Below are positions 1 to 9,592 of a DNA stretch of 64,000 nt, piece after piece (position 1 is the first letter of the stretch; each line of letters begins with the position of its first letter). The position numbers and the translations under genes are program-made. The notes under the pieces were generated by a model. The model made no database searches. It saw only the letters and a program-made list of their open reading frames with translations, and was not told the origin of the DNA. The stretch comes from Mycobacterium sp. PSTR-4-N (GTDB taxonomy: Bacteria; Actinomycetota; Actinomycetes; Mycobacteriales; Mycobacteriaceae), in contig NZ_JAKRFN010000002.1 in NCBI RefSeq assembly GCF_022348085.1, positions 1-64,000 of the forward strand. Reading direction: 5' to 3'.

Positions 1-121
1 TCAGCGTGGGCGCCAGGCACCTGCCCTCCCTCGGCAGCACCACCGACCACAGAAATCACGCCCCGCCCCGGGACGTCGGCCCACTACGGCCTCCACACCC
101 CTTGACTCGACCTACAGCCAG
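1..121. other. unassigned left edge
   Basis: No gene can be assigned here. On the plus strand two frames are open from the window edge, closing at 103-105 and 123-125. The 3' end of a convergent gene is therefore possible, but neither C-terminus is recognisable. Confidence 0.3.
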
Positions 122-784
122 CTAACCCTTGACGAGCTCGACGGCCTTGGTGACGAGGTCGCGGGCGCGTCCGGTGTCGATGCGGGCGACGGGCCGATCG
201 GCGACGACGAGCGGATTGGCGGTGACGATCACGATGAACGTGCCGAAGTGCGCGACGTAGTTGTAGAGCTCGCCGGTGCGGGGCCCCTCGGCGGTGACCG
301 TCTGCAGCACACGGTGGGTACCGACCGCCTGCACGCCGTCGACGTCCGGCGCGTCGACCACCTCGACCAGCCCGCGGATGCCGGGCCCCGCGAGCGAGAC
401 CTTGCGGCACTGGTCGGTGGGCGCCGGGACGGGCACCGGTTCGGACGTCTCGACGGCGATCACGACGTAGCGGACCCCCTCACCCTCGGCGGTCAGCGCG
501 GCCATGTTGCCCTTGACGTCGGCCGGGACGTTCTGCTGTTGGGCCACCTTCCCGCACTCCGCGGGAGCGAAAGTCAGTCCGGCAGGCAACTTCTGGCCGG
601 CGAGCAGCCGCGGATCGATGGCTGCCGGGCCGGCGTCGGAAACGGTGAACGGCGCCGGGAACTCACTTCGCAGGTCCTTGACGCGGGTGATGTCGGCTCG
701 GGAGTCGTCGTCGGAACTCTGACCACCGCACGATGCCAGAAGTCCCGCGCACAGCAGCAGCGTCACCGACTTCGAGTACGACAT
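122..784 (-). CDS. lipoprotein, DUF5642-like
   Basis: A 220-residue exported lipoprotein of unknown function. The start is the ATG at 784, because the peptide then opens with a signal sequence (MSYSKSVTLLLCAGLLASC) whose lipobox LASC puts the acylated Cys at residue 19. The in-frame extension to 1108 is only open-frame shadow, very Arg-rich. The mature part is a soluble extracytoplasmic domain. Its C-terminal half resembles that of the next gene (823-1527), suggesting an old duplication. The match to the mycobacterial DUF5642 family is from memory and is moderately sure; no catalytic motif is visible. Confidence 0.75.
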   Translation of the reverse strand: MSYSKSVTLLLCAGLLASCGGQSSDDDSRADITRVKDLRSEFPAPFTVSDAGPAAIDPRLLAGQKLPAGLTFAPAECGKVAQQQNVPADVKGNMAALTAEGEGVRYVVIAVETSEPVPVPAPTDQCRKVSLAGPGIRGLVEVVDAPDVDGVQAVGTHRVLQTVTAEGPRTGELYNYVAHFGTFIVIVTANPLVVADRPVARIDTGRARDLVTKAVELVKG

Positions 785-822
785 CGCCGCCAATGTACCC
801 GCGGCGCCCGCCCGCCCTGTGC

Positions 823-1527
823 TCAGCCGCGCAGCGCCGACACGGTTTCGGTGAGCAGCCGGGCGGCGAAGTCCGGACCCAGCGGAGTCTGCGGGGACCC
901 GGGATCGGTGACCAGCGAGACCAGACACACGTAGCGGTCCAGCGATGCGATGAATGTCTGTGCGTGCAGCCGGGTTTCGGTGCCGCCTTCGACGACGGTG
1001 ACTGCATCGGTCCGCATGCCGACGACGTCGGCGCCGGCGATGGTGGGAGCGGGCACGCCGACGACGGTGGCGGTGGTCGGACCGGCCGACACGGTCCACC
1101 TGCCGCAATCCCGTGGCAGGGCGTGTCCATCGCCCGGCACGGCGGCGATCACCGCGTACGCGATTCCACCGGGCCCGGACCCCGACCAGCCCCGGGAGGT
1201 CGACGGGTCAGCAGCCGGGGCGGCCAGGACGGCGCACTGCGGTGGCTCGGTCACGGCGGGAACCCGCATGCCCCACAACGCCACCGGCGCCGGCGGGCCC
1301 TGATAGGTGGTGATCTCGTAGCCGGCAGGCAGCGCTGAACGGCTGCGCTCGACGCGCGCCGGGTTGATCGGTGCCGCGGGCTTGGCCGGAGACGGTGTGA
1401 CCGCGACCGGCGCCGGGCCGGAACCGCACGCCGCCAGCCCCGCCGCCATCGCCACAGCAAGCATGCCGGAGGCCAACCGCACGCTCTGTTGGTACCACGC
1501 CGCCGGACCTGCAACGGCGATCGACAC
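823..1527 (-). CDS. lipoprotein, DUF5642-like paralogue
   Basis: An exported lipoprotein of up to 234 residues. A hydrophobic stretch ends in the lipobox LAAC near residue 34. A GTG about 15 codons inside would give a more typical signal peptide, so the exact start is uncertain. After a Pro/Ala-rich linker comes a domain resembling the neighbouring lipoprotein at 122-784. The two are 38 bp apart on the same strand and probably form an operon read from the 1527-1605 intergenic region, which also serves the divergent LpqN-like gene. Function unknown. Confidence 0.72.
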   Translation of the reverse strand: MSIAVAGPAAWYQQSVRLASGMLAVAMAAGLAACGSGPAPVAVTPSPAKPAAPINPARVERSRSALPAGYEITTYQGPPAPVALWGMRVPAVTEPPQCAVLAAPAADPSTSRGWSGSGPGGIAYAVIAAVPGDGHALPRDCGRWTVSAGPTTATVVGVPAPTIAGADVVGMRTDAVTVVEGGTETRLHAQTFIASLDRYVCLVSLVTDPGSPQTPLGPDFAARLLTETVSALRG

Positions 1528-1604
1528 CAGGTCGGGCGTCGATCAACTCGATCGCCCGTCGAGTTGGTTATGCTCGCGCTGGCCATCGGCGGACAGGAGA
1601 CGAC

Positions 1605-2306
1605 ATGACCACCTCTACGCGGGCCGGGCTCATCGCGCTGGCCGTCCTCACGCTCGGCGGCGGGTTGTCGGCCTGCTCCAACGACACGTCGGGCACCCCG
1701 TCCAGCGCGTCGTCGTCGGCCACATCCTCGGTGTCGTCGACGGCACAGGCCGCTCCTCCCAGTTCGTCGGCCGCGCCCGCGCCGATCGTCACGCTCGCCG
1801 ACTACATCCGGGACAACAACATCGTCGAGACACCGGTCGCGCCGGGAGATCCCGGCTCACCGACGATCGAGCTGCCCACGCTCGAGGGCTGGGAGGACAT
1901 GGGCGGCAACGCTCCCGAGGGTTCGTACTCGGCCTCGGTCTTCACCGGCGACCCGGCCGCCGCCGCGGACCCGGCGACCGTCATCACCAAGGTGGTGAAG
2001 CTGACCGGCAACGTGGACCCCGCCAAGGTGCTCGAGGTGGCGCCGGGTGAACTCCGTGCCCTGCCGGGTTTCGACGGCCCTGAATCGGGTGTGCCGAACA
2101 AGTTGAGCGGCTTCGATGCAACGGTCATCGGCGGCACCTACACCAAGGACGGGGCGCCCCGCATGGTTGCTCAGAAGACGGTGGTCATTCCCGGCCAGGA
2201 GGGTCTGTACGTGCTGCAGATCAACGCCGAAGGCACACCGGAGCAGGCGAACGCGCTGATGGACGCGACGGCGGCGATCGACGACCAGGCGACGATCACG
2301 CCCTAG
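1605..2306 (+). CDS. LpqN/LpqT-family lipoprotein
   Basis: A 233-residue lipoprotein. The signal peptide ends in the lipobox LSAC (Cys 24), followed by a roughly 35-residue Ser/Ala/Thr-rich linker. The mature domain then starts with LADYIRDNNIVETPV and includes the PTIELPTLEGWEDMG stretch typical of the LpqN/LpqT family. Known LpqN proteins sit at the cell surface, and one M. tuberculosis member has been linked to host interaction. The sequence itself gives only family membership. It is divergent from the two DUF5642-like lipoprotein genes, with 77 bp between starts. Confidence 0.85.
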   Translation: MTTSTRAGLIALAVLTLGGGLSACSNDTSGTPSSASSSATSSVSSTAQAAPPSSSAAPAPIVTLADYIRDNNIVETPVAPGDPGSPTIELPTLEGWEDMGGNAPEGSYSASVFTGDPAAAADPATVITKVVKLTGNVDPAKVLEVAPGELRALPGFDGPESGVPNKLSGFDATVIGGTYTKDGAPRMVAQKTVVIPGQEGLYVLQINAEGTPEQANALMDATAAIDDQATITP

Positions 2307-2309
2307 CGG

Positions 2310-4150
<1,841 letters not shown>

Positions 4151-4218
4151 CTACGGGCGCCCGTCGACACCCGGCAAGGAACGGCCACATGCGACCGGTG
4201 TGACGCCCCGCATATTGC

Positions 4219-4241
4219 TAGGGCACTAACTATTAGGGCAC
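4219..4241. promoter_or_regulatory. candidate OhrR operator
   Basis: Two copies of TAGGGCAC (4219-4226 and 4234-4241) flank and overlap a small CTAA/TTAG inverted repeat (4226-4236), just upstream of the MarR/OhrR gene start at 4251. The location suits autoregulation. Binding is inferred only. Confidence 0.4.
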
Positions 4242-4250
4242 CATGGTTTC

Positions 4251-4736
4251 GTGACCGCCGCCGCTGACATCGACCCGCTCGCTCTCGAGCAGCAGGTGTG
4301 CTTCGCGCTGGCGGTCACCAATCGCGCGGTACTCGCCGTCTACCGTCCCCTGCTGGAGCCGCTGGGCCTGACCCACCCGCAGTATCTGGTGATGCTCGCG
4401 CTCTGGGACCATCGCAAGGCAACCGCGGACGGTCACGCACCGCTGTCGGTCAAGCAGATCGCCACCACGCTGCAATTGGATTCGGCCACCCTGTCGCCGA
4501 TGCTCAAGCGTCTCGAGGCACTGGGATTGATCACCCGCACCCGCAGCGCCACCGACGAGCGGACCACCGACGTCGAGCTGACCTCAGAAGGCATCGCGCT
4601 GCGCGAACGGGCACTGGCCATACCGACCACGGTGGTGTCCCGGCTGGGTGTCGACCTGGCCGAACTCGAATCCCTGCGCGCCGTCCTGACCCGCGTCAAC
4701 ACCGCCGCCCTGGCCGCCGGCGCCCTACACGCCTGA
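4251..4736 (+). CDS. OhrR-like MarR-family peroxide sensor
   Basis: A 161-residue winged-helix repressor starting at GTG 4251. It matches OhrR closely. Cys17 (EQQVCFAL) sits where the peroxide-reactive cysteine of OhrR lies. It is followed by YRPLLEPLGLTHPQYLVMLALW and the recognition segment SATLSPMLKRLEALGLI. OhrR proteins sense organic hydroperoxides by Cys oxidation and usually repress an adjacent ohr peroxidase gene. No ohr lies in this window; the next gene on the strand encodes a DUF5313 protein 21 bp downstream. Confidence 0.85.
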   Translation: MTAAADIDPLALEQQVCFALAVTNRAVLAVYRPLLEPLGLTHPQYLVMLALWDHRKATADGHAPLSVKQIATTLQLDSATLSPMLKRLEALGLITRTRSATDERTTDVELTSEGIALRERALAIPTTVVSRLGVDLAELESLRAVLTRVNTAALAAGALHA

Positions 4737-4757
4737 ACCCCACCACGAGGAGCCGAG

Positions 4758-5174
4758 ATGTCCGCCGACAAACCCACCTTCTGGCAATACCTGACCTACT
4801 GCTACGGCCGCCGCCTACCGGCATCGATGCAACGCTGGGTCGCCGAGGACCTCGCCGGGGAAGGCGCGGTGCGCCGGCACATGATCCGCTATTCGATCCC
4901 GCCGATCTTCGTGCTCGCCCCGTTCTGGCTGATTCCGGTCAATCTCTACATGCACCTGGAGATGACGGCCCCGATCTACGTCTGGGCGGTGTTGATGGCG
5001 CTGGCGTTGAACAAGCCGTGGCGGCGGCACCGGCTGGCCGTGCACGGGCTCGACCCAAACCTGGTGGACGTCATCAAACGCAAGAAGCAGGCGCAGATGC
5101 ACGAAGACTACGCCCGCCGCTTCGGCGCACGGCCCGAATCAGCGGAATGGCAGCAGAACAGCAGCCCGTTCTAG
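4758..5174 (+). CDS. DUF5313 membrane-associated protein
   Basis: A 138-residue protein of unknown function with a strong Shine-Dalgarno (GAGGAG) before ATG 4758. Residues about 43-80 form one or two hydrophobic segments (IPPIFVLAPFWLIPV, YVWAVLMALAL), followed by a basic cytoplasmic tail. The family assignment, from the FWQYLTYCYGRRLP opening, is to DUF5313, a mycobacterial family without a known role. It lies 21 bp after the OhrR-like gene and is probably cotranscribed, which hints at a link to peroxide or membrane stress. Confidence 0.75.
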   Translation: MSADKPTFWQYLTYCYGRRLPASMQRWVAEDLAGEGAVRRHMIRYSIPPIFVLAPFWLIPVNLYMHLEMTAPIYVWAVLMALALNKPWRRHRLAVHGLDPNLVDVIKRKKQAQMHEDYARRFGARPESAEWQQNSSPF

Positions 5175-5189
5175 AGCCCGCATCGGCGA

Positions 5190-5903
5190 TCAGCCCAGGC
5201 CCGGCGTGGGCACCAGCACTTCGGTGATGTTGCCCTCCACGTCGACCTGGTTGGCCGGGTCGTTGAGGTTGATGTCCGAGTAGTCGGTGTGCCGCTTACT
5301 GGCCTGCCCATCGATCGAGCGCTCGTCGCCGGGGATGTAGTAGCAGAAGCCATCCCACTTGCGGCAGATGTCGACCACCTTGTAGGGCGTGTTCGGCGGG
5401 ATGCCGAACCCCTGATTCGCCCGCCAGCGGTTCTTGCCCTCGGGGTCGGTGTAGACGAACCCGGTGCCGCGCCGCTCGGGAGCGCCGGTGGTGACGAACC
5501 GCAACTCGCTCGGCGGCGGCGCGCTGGGATCGAACGAGAACTGACGCAGCCACCGGTAGATGACGTTGGCGCCCAACGAGTGCCCGAACACGACTTTGGG
5601 GCCCGGCGTGTTCCTGATCCATCCGTCGAGCCTGGCCACACCGTCGTCCAGGCTGGCCTGACCGATGGCAGGGCCGAGGAGACCGACGTTCATGTAGTTG
5701 AGCGGTTCGCAGACATTCGGCGGCGCGCACAGCGAGCCGTGCAGCTGCTGCATGGTCCGCTCCGGCTTGTCCAGCGCGCCCGCCAGAACTGCCACGCGGG
5801 CCCCCGAACCCGCACCGTCGTCGACGTCGGCGTGCGCGACCGCGGGCATGACGCCACACAGCGCCATCATCACGGCCGCGAGGCTCACCAGTCGTGCTGT
5901 CAT
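5190..5903 (-). CDS. secreted PE-PPE-domain serine hydrolase
   Basis: A 237-residue exported alpha/beta hydrolase. The signal peptide runs to about AHA/D (residue 25). The nucleophile elbow GHSLGA lies at 107-112 (Ser109), and a later Asp and the HTDY histidine could complete the triad. The pattern matches the PE-PPE (PF08237) cutinase-like domain of mycobacteria, without any PE or PPE N-terminal part. Such proteins are esterases acting outside the membrane. The ATG at 5903 is preferred because it starts the signal peptide. It is divergent from mmpS, with a copper-type palindrome between them. Confidence 0.8.
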   Translation of the reverse strand: MTARLVSLAAVMMALCGVMPAVAHADVDDGAGSGARVAVLAGALDKPERTMQQLHGSLCAPPNVCEPLNYMNVGLLGPAIGQASLDDGVARLDGWIRNTPGPKVVFGHSLGANVIYRWLRQFSFDPSAPPPSELRFVTTGAPERRGTGFVYTDPEGKNRWRANQGFGIPPNTPYKVVDICRKWDGFCYYIPGDERSIDGQASKRHTDYSDINLNDPANQVDVEGNITEVLVPTPGLG

Positions 5904-6034
5904 CACGTCGTCCCCAGTCCCGATAGTCCCGATCGAATCTCTGATGGGTGCATCGCAAGCCCAGACCACAAGGTTACGTCCGCGATCGACGTGCCGGCCG
6001 ATGCTCGCGATTCCGACCGAGGACCTCTCGCCCT

Positions 6035-6063
6035 TTAGCATACCCCCAGGGGTATGGTAGAAA
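6035..6063 (+). promoter_or_regulatory. copper-box promoter (CsoR/RicR type) of mmpS-mmpL
   Basis: A perfect 8-bp inverted repeat with a 2-bp spacer, CATACCCCCAGGGGTATG, lies at 6039-6056. It matches the ATACCC...GGGTAT type of copper box recognised by CsoR/RicR repressors. A plausible -35 (TTAGCA, 6035-6040) and -10 (TAGAAA, 6058-6063) are 17 bp apart with the palindrome between them, the usual geometry for repression. mmpS starts 75 bp downstream. Confidence 0.65.
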
Positions 6064-6137
6064 ATCCAGCGAGGGGTTGAGCCGCCGCCTCGGCACGGGC
6101 GGGGCGGCTCGCTCGACCGCACGAGAAAGGAACATCC

Positions 6138-6566
6138 GTGAAGGTGCTCGCGAGAGGGTGGGTCTTCCTCGTCGCCGCGGTGGCCGTGACCGTGGGCGCT
6201 GTCACGGTGATCAACCTGCGCGACGCGTTCGGCTCCGAGGCGGTGTTCTCCGCGTCCGGCCGTAGCGCGGAGCCGCTCGCGCCCACATACGTCAAGCGCG
6301 TCACCTACGAGGTCTACGGCCCCAGCGGGTCGACCGGCAGCATCAACTACCTCGACGAGAACGCGAACCCACGAGAGGTCGAGTTCGCTTCCCTGCCCTG
6401 GACACTGACGGTCTCGACCACCGCGCCTGCCGTGCTGGCCAGCCTCGTCGCCCAGGGCGACAGCGACAGCGTCGGCTGCCGCATCACGATCAACGGAGAG
6501 GTCGAGGACGCCCGCTCGACTACCGGCCACCACGCGCAGACCTCATGCCTGGTGAAAGCCGGATGA
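6138..6566 (+). CDS. MmpS-family transport accessory protein
   Basis: A 142-residue membrane-anchored protein. One N-terminal transmembrane segment (about 7-27) is followed by a periplasmic beta-sandwich domain with the MmpS hallmarks VTYEVYGPSGS, INYLDENANP and LPWTLTV. MmpS proteins pair with MmpL transporters to export siderophores, lipids or drugs. Its stop overlaps the mmpL start (ATGA at 6563), so the two are translationally coupled. A clear AAAGGA ribosome site precedes ATG 6138. The upstream copper-type operator predicts metal-dependent expression. Confidence 0.9.
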   Translation: MKVLARGWVFLVAAVAVTVGAVTVINLRDAFGSEAVFSASGRSAEPLAPTYVKRVTYEVYGPSGSTGSINYLDENANPREVEFASLPWTLTVSTTAPAVLASLVAQGDSDSVGCRITINGEVEDARSTTGHHAQTSCLVKAG

Positions 6567-9376
6567 GCGGCGAGGGCGAGCCCAGGCCGGCACCCATGCG
6601 GTTCATCCGCCGATTCGCCGTGCCGATCGTGCTCGCCTGGCTTGCTGTGACAGTCGTCCTGAACGTGGCGATCCCACAGATCGAGGCCGTGGCGCGCAAC
6701 CACGCGGTCACCATGTCGCCCCAGGACGCACCCGCGATGATCGCGGCCAGGAACATCGGAGCGACGTTCCAGGAGTCCGATTCAGACAGCATCGCGATGA
6801 TCGTTCTCGAAGGCGACGGCGAGCTCGGCGCCGAGGCACGCCAGTACTACGAGACCTTGGTGCGCGCTCTGCGGGCCGACACCCACCACGTGCAGCACGT
6901 CCACGACGTCTGGGGGGACCCGCTGACCGCAGCCGGGGTGCAGAGCCGGGACGGCAAAGCCGCCTACGTCCAGATCAACCTGGCCGGCGACCAGGGCAGT
7001 ACAGAAGGCATCGCGTCGATCGAATCGGTGCGCGACATCCTCGACCGCTCGTCGCCACCCACGGGGCTGCGGGTGTATCTGACCGGCCCGGCGGCGTTGA
7101 CCGCCGACATGAACGAGGCCGCCGACAGGAGCATGCTCGTCATGATGGGCGTCACCGGCGTCGTCATCATGGTCATGCTGCTGATCACCTACCGCTCCCT
7201 GTCGACCATGCTGATCGTCCTGGTCATGGTCGGACTCGAGATGGGCACTGCCAGAGGCGTCGTCGCGCTGCTGGGGAACAACGGCATGCTCGGCTTCTCG
7301 ACGTTCGTCGTCGCCATGCTGTCGTCGCTCGCGATCGCAGCGGGAACGGACTACGCGATCTTCCTGATAGGCCGCTACCAAGAGGCACGCCGAGCGGGCC
7401 AGGATCGGGAAGCCGCCTACTACAGCATGTTTCGCGGTACCTACCACATCATTCTGGGTTCGGGGCTGACCATCGGCGGCGCCACGCTGTGCCTGCACTT
7501 CGCCCGGTTGTCGTACTTCAAGGCACTGGGTATCCCCTCGGCCCTCGGACTGGTCGTGGTGGTGGCGGGCGCGCTGACCGCTGCACCGGCGGTGGTCGTG
7601 ATCGCCGGCCGCTTCGGCCTGCTGGACCCCAAGCGTCCGGTGAACGTGCGACGGTGGCGCCGGATCGGCACCGCGACCGTACGGTGGCCGGGGGCTGTGT
7701 TCGCCGCGACACTGGCCGTCGCCCTGGTCGGCATCGCCTTCGTCCCCACCATGAAGGTCAACTTCAACGATCGCTACTACATCTCACCGGATCTGCCGTC
7801 CAACGTCGGATACACCGCTGCGGAGCGCCATTTCACCGCTGCGACCATGAACCCCGACATCCTGATGGTCCAGACCGATCACGACATGCGCAACAGCGCC
7901 GACATGATCGTGCTGGACCGAATCGCCAAGGAGATCTTCCGCACCCCGGGGATCGCCATGGTGCAGAGCATCACCCGACCACTCGGCGGCCCGATCCAGC
8001 ACACCTCGATCCCGTTCCAGATCAGTGCGTCGTCGGTTCCGATCCAGCAGAACCTTCAATTCATGAGGGACCGGACAGCGGACATGGTCACGATGAGCGA
8101 CGACATCGGCGGCATGATCGCCGCCATGCAGCGACTCCAGGCGTCACTGGCACGTATGGGCACGGTCACCCACCGCATGGTCGGCGACACCGCCGAGATC
8201 AAGACGGCGATCGACGAGGTTCGTGATCACCTCGCCGACTTCGACGATGTCGTGCGCCCTCTTCGCAACTACTTCTATTGGGAACCACACTGTTTCACCA
8301 TCCCCGCCTGCTCGGCGATCAGATCCGTCTTCGACGCGATGGACGGCGTGAACACCTTCAGCGACACGATGACCGGGCTGATCCAGGACATCCGGCACGC
8401 CGACGCCGTCATCCCGGAGATGCTGGCGCAGTTCCCGCCCGTGATCGCGGTCGCCGAATCCCTGCGCGCCACCTTGCTCACCATGCACAGCAGCTTTTCC
8501 GGGCTGATCACCCAGATGTCGCAGATGACCGACACCGCGAGCGCCATGGGGCAGGCCTTCGACGCCTCTCGGAGCGGCGATTACTTCTACCTACCGCCCG
8601 AGGCGTTCACCAATCCGGACTTCGAGCGCGGACTGGCGCTGTTCCTCTCACCGGACGGAAAGGCCGCGCGCTTCATCATCACCCACGAGAAGGATCCCGC
8701 CACGCCGGCGGGGATCGCCTCGGTGACACCGACACTCGAGGCGGCTCATCAGGCCGTCAAGGGCACGAACCTCACGGATGCGACGTTCTCGCTGACCGGC
8801 ACCGCGGCGATCTACCGAGACATCCAATCGGGTTCGCAATACGACCTCCTGATCGTCGGCATCGCTGCGCTGACGCTCATCTTCGTCGTCATGGTGCTGA
8901 TCACGAGGGCCCTGGTGGCCTCGCTCGTGATCGTCGGCACGGTGCTGCTGTCCCTGGGCGCAGCGTTCGGACTCTCCATTCTCGTGTGGCAGTACCTCTT
9001 CGGCCTCGAATTGAACTGGATCGCACCGGTGTTCGGCCTGATCATCCTGCTGGCGGTTGGCTCCGACTACAACCTGCTGCTCGTGTCGCGGTTCCAGGAG
9101 GAGATCGGCGCCGGGTTGCGCACCGGAATCATCCGGTCGATGGGCGAGACCGGAGCTGTGGTGACCGCGGCAGGGTTGGTGTTCGCGTTCACCATGATGT
9201 CGATGGCGGCCAGCGATCTCATCTCGATCGGACAGGCGGGCACCACGATCGGTATCGGCCTGCTGTTCGACACCCTCATCGTGCGATCGCTGATGACCCC
9301 CTCGATCGCCGCACTTCTGGGGCGGTGGTTCTGGTGGCCCCTCAAGGTCCATACGCGCCCGGTCCGCACAGTGTGA
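6563..9376 (+). CDS. MmpL-family RND transporter
   Basis: A 937-residue RND pump with the usual two halves. In each, a transmembrane helix is followed by a large extracytoplasmic domain and a five-helix bundle. The conserved proton-relay Asp-Tyr pairs are visible in GTDYAIFLIGRYQEA (first half) and GSDYNLLLVSRFQEE (second half). ATG 6563, inside the mmpS stop, is preferred over the in-frame upstream start at 6545. Substrate cannot be read from sequence; the MmpS partner resembles the MmpS4/5-MmpL4/5 export type. Copper-linked control is inferred from the operator upstream of mmpS. Confidence 0.92.
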   Translation: MSGEGEPRPAPMRFIRRFAVPIVLAWLAVTVVLNVAIPQIEAVARNHAVTMSPQDAPAMIAARNIGATFQESDSDSIAMIVLEGDGELGAEARQYYETLVRALRADTHHVQHVHDVWGDPLTAAGVQSRDGKAAYVQINLAGDQGSTEGIASIESVRDILDRSSPPTGLRVYLTGPAALTADMNEAADRSMLVMMGVTGVVIMVMLLITYRSLSTMLIVLVMVGLEMGTARGVVALLGNNGMLGFSTFVVAMLSSLAIAAGTDYAIFLIGRYQEARRAGQDREAAYYSMFRGTYHIILGSGLTIGGATLCLHFARLSYFKALGIPSALGLVVVVAGALTAAPAVVVIAGRFGLLDPKRPVNVRRWRRIGTATVRWPGAVFAATLAVALVGIAFVPTMKVNFNDRYYISPDLPSNVGYTAAERHFTAATMNPDILMVQTDHDMRNSADMIVLDRIAKEIFRTPGIAMVQSITRPLGGPIQHTSIPFQISASSVPIQQNLQFMRDRTADMVTMSDDIGGMIAAMQRLQASLARMGTVTHRMVGDTAEIKTAIDEVRDHLADFDDVVRPLRNYFYWEPHCFTIPACSAIRSVFDAMDGVNTFSDTMTGLIQDIRHADAVIPEMLAQFPPVIAVAESLRATLLTMHSSFSGLITQMSQMTDTASAMGQAFDASRSGDYFYLPPEAFTNPDFERGLALFLSPDGKAARFIITHEKDPATPAGIASVTPTLEAAHQAVKGTNLTDATFSLTGTAAIYRDIQSGSQYDLLIVGIAALTLIFVVMVLITRALVASLVIVGTVLLSLGAAFGLSILVWQYLFGLELNWIAPVFGLIILLAVGSDYNLLLVSRFQEEIGAGLRTGIIRSMGETGAVVTAAGLVFAFTMMSMAASDLISIGQAGTTIGIGLLFDTLIVRSLMTPSIAALLGRWFWWPLKVHTRPVRTV

Positions 9377-9403
9377 CCGGTCGCGCCAGTGAAAGGAGAA
9401 ACG

Positions 9404-9580
9404 ATGATGTGTCGAGCAGTTCAGTGCCGTACGTGCGGGAAGACCACGTGGTCAGGCTGCGGGGAGCACATCGAGGCCGTCCGCCGCGGCGTCCCGCCGG
9501 GCGAGTGGTGCGGCGGTCACGACGATGCGCCCTCGGCGGGCAGAAGATGGAACCCGTTCGGCAAGAGACGAGTTCAGTGA
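9404..9580 (+). CDS. small Cys-rich zinc-ribbon-like protein
   Basis: A 58-residue protein after a strong ribosome site (AAAGGAG), starting at ATG 9404 or 9407. It has CRTCGKTTWSGCGEH followed by CGGH, giving Cys/His ligands for one metal. Short proteins of this form are common in actinobacteria. They are unassigned, and metal binding is inferred. It starts 27 bp after mmpL and is likely the third gene of that operon. Confidence 0.75.
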   Translation: MMCRAVQCRTCGKTTWSGCGEHIEAVRRGVPPGEWCGGHDDAPSAGRRWNPFGKRRVQ

Positions 9581-9592
9581 CACCCCGGTGAG

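Noticed and set aside
6545..6562. Upstream in-frame start for MmpL
   Set aside because: The ATGA overlap at 6563 gives normal coupling and a normal MmpL N-terminus.
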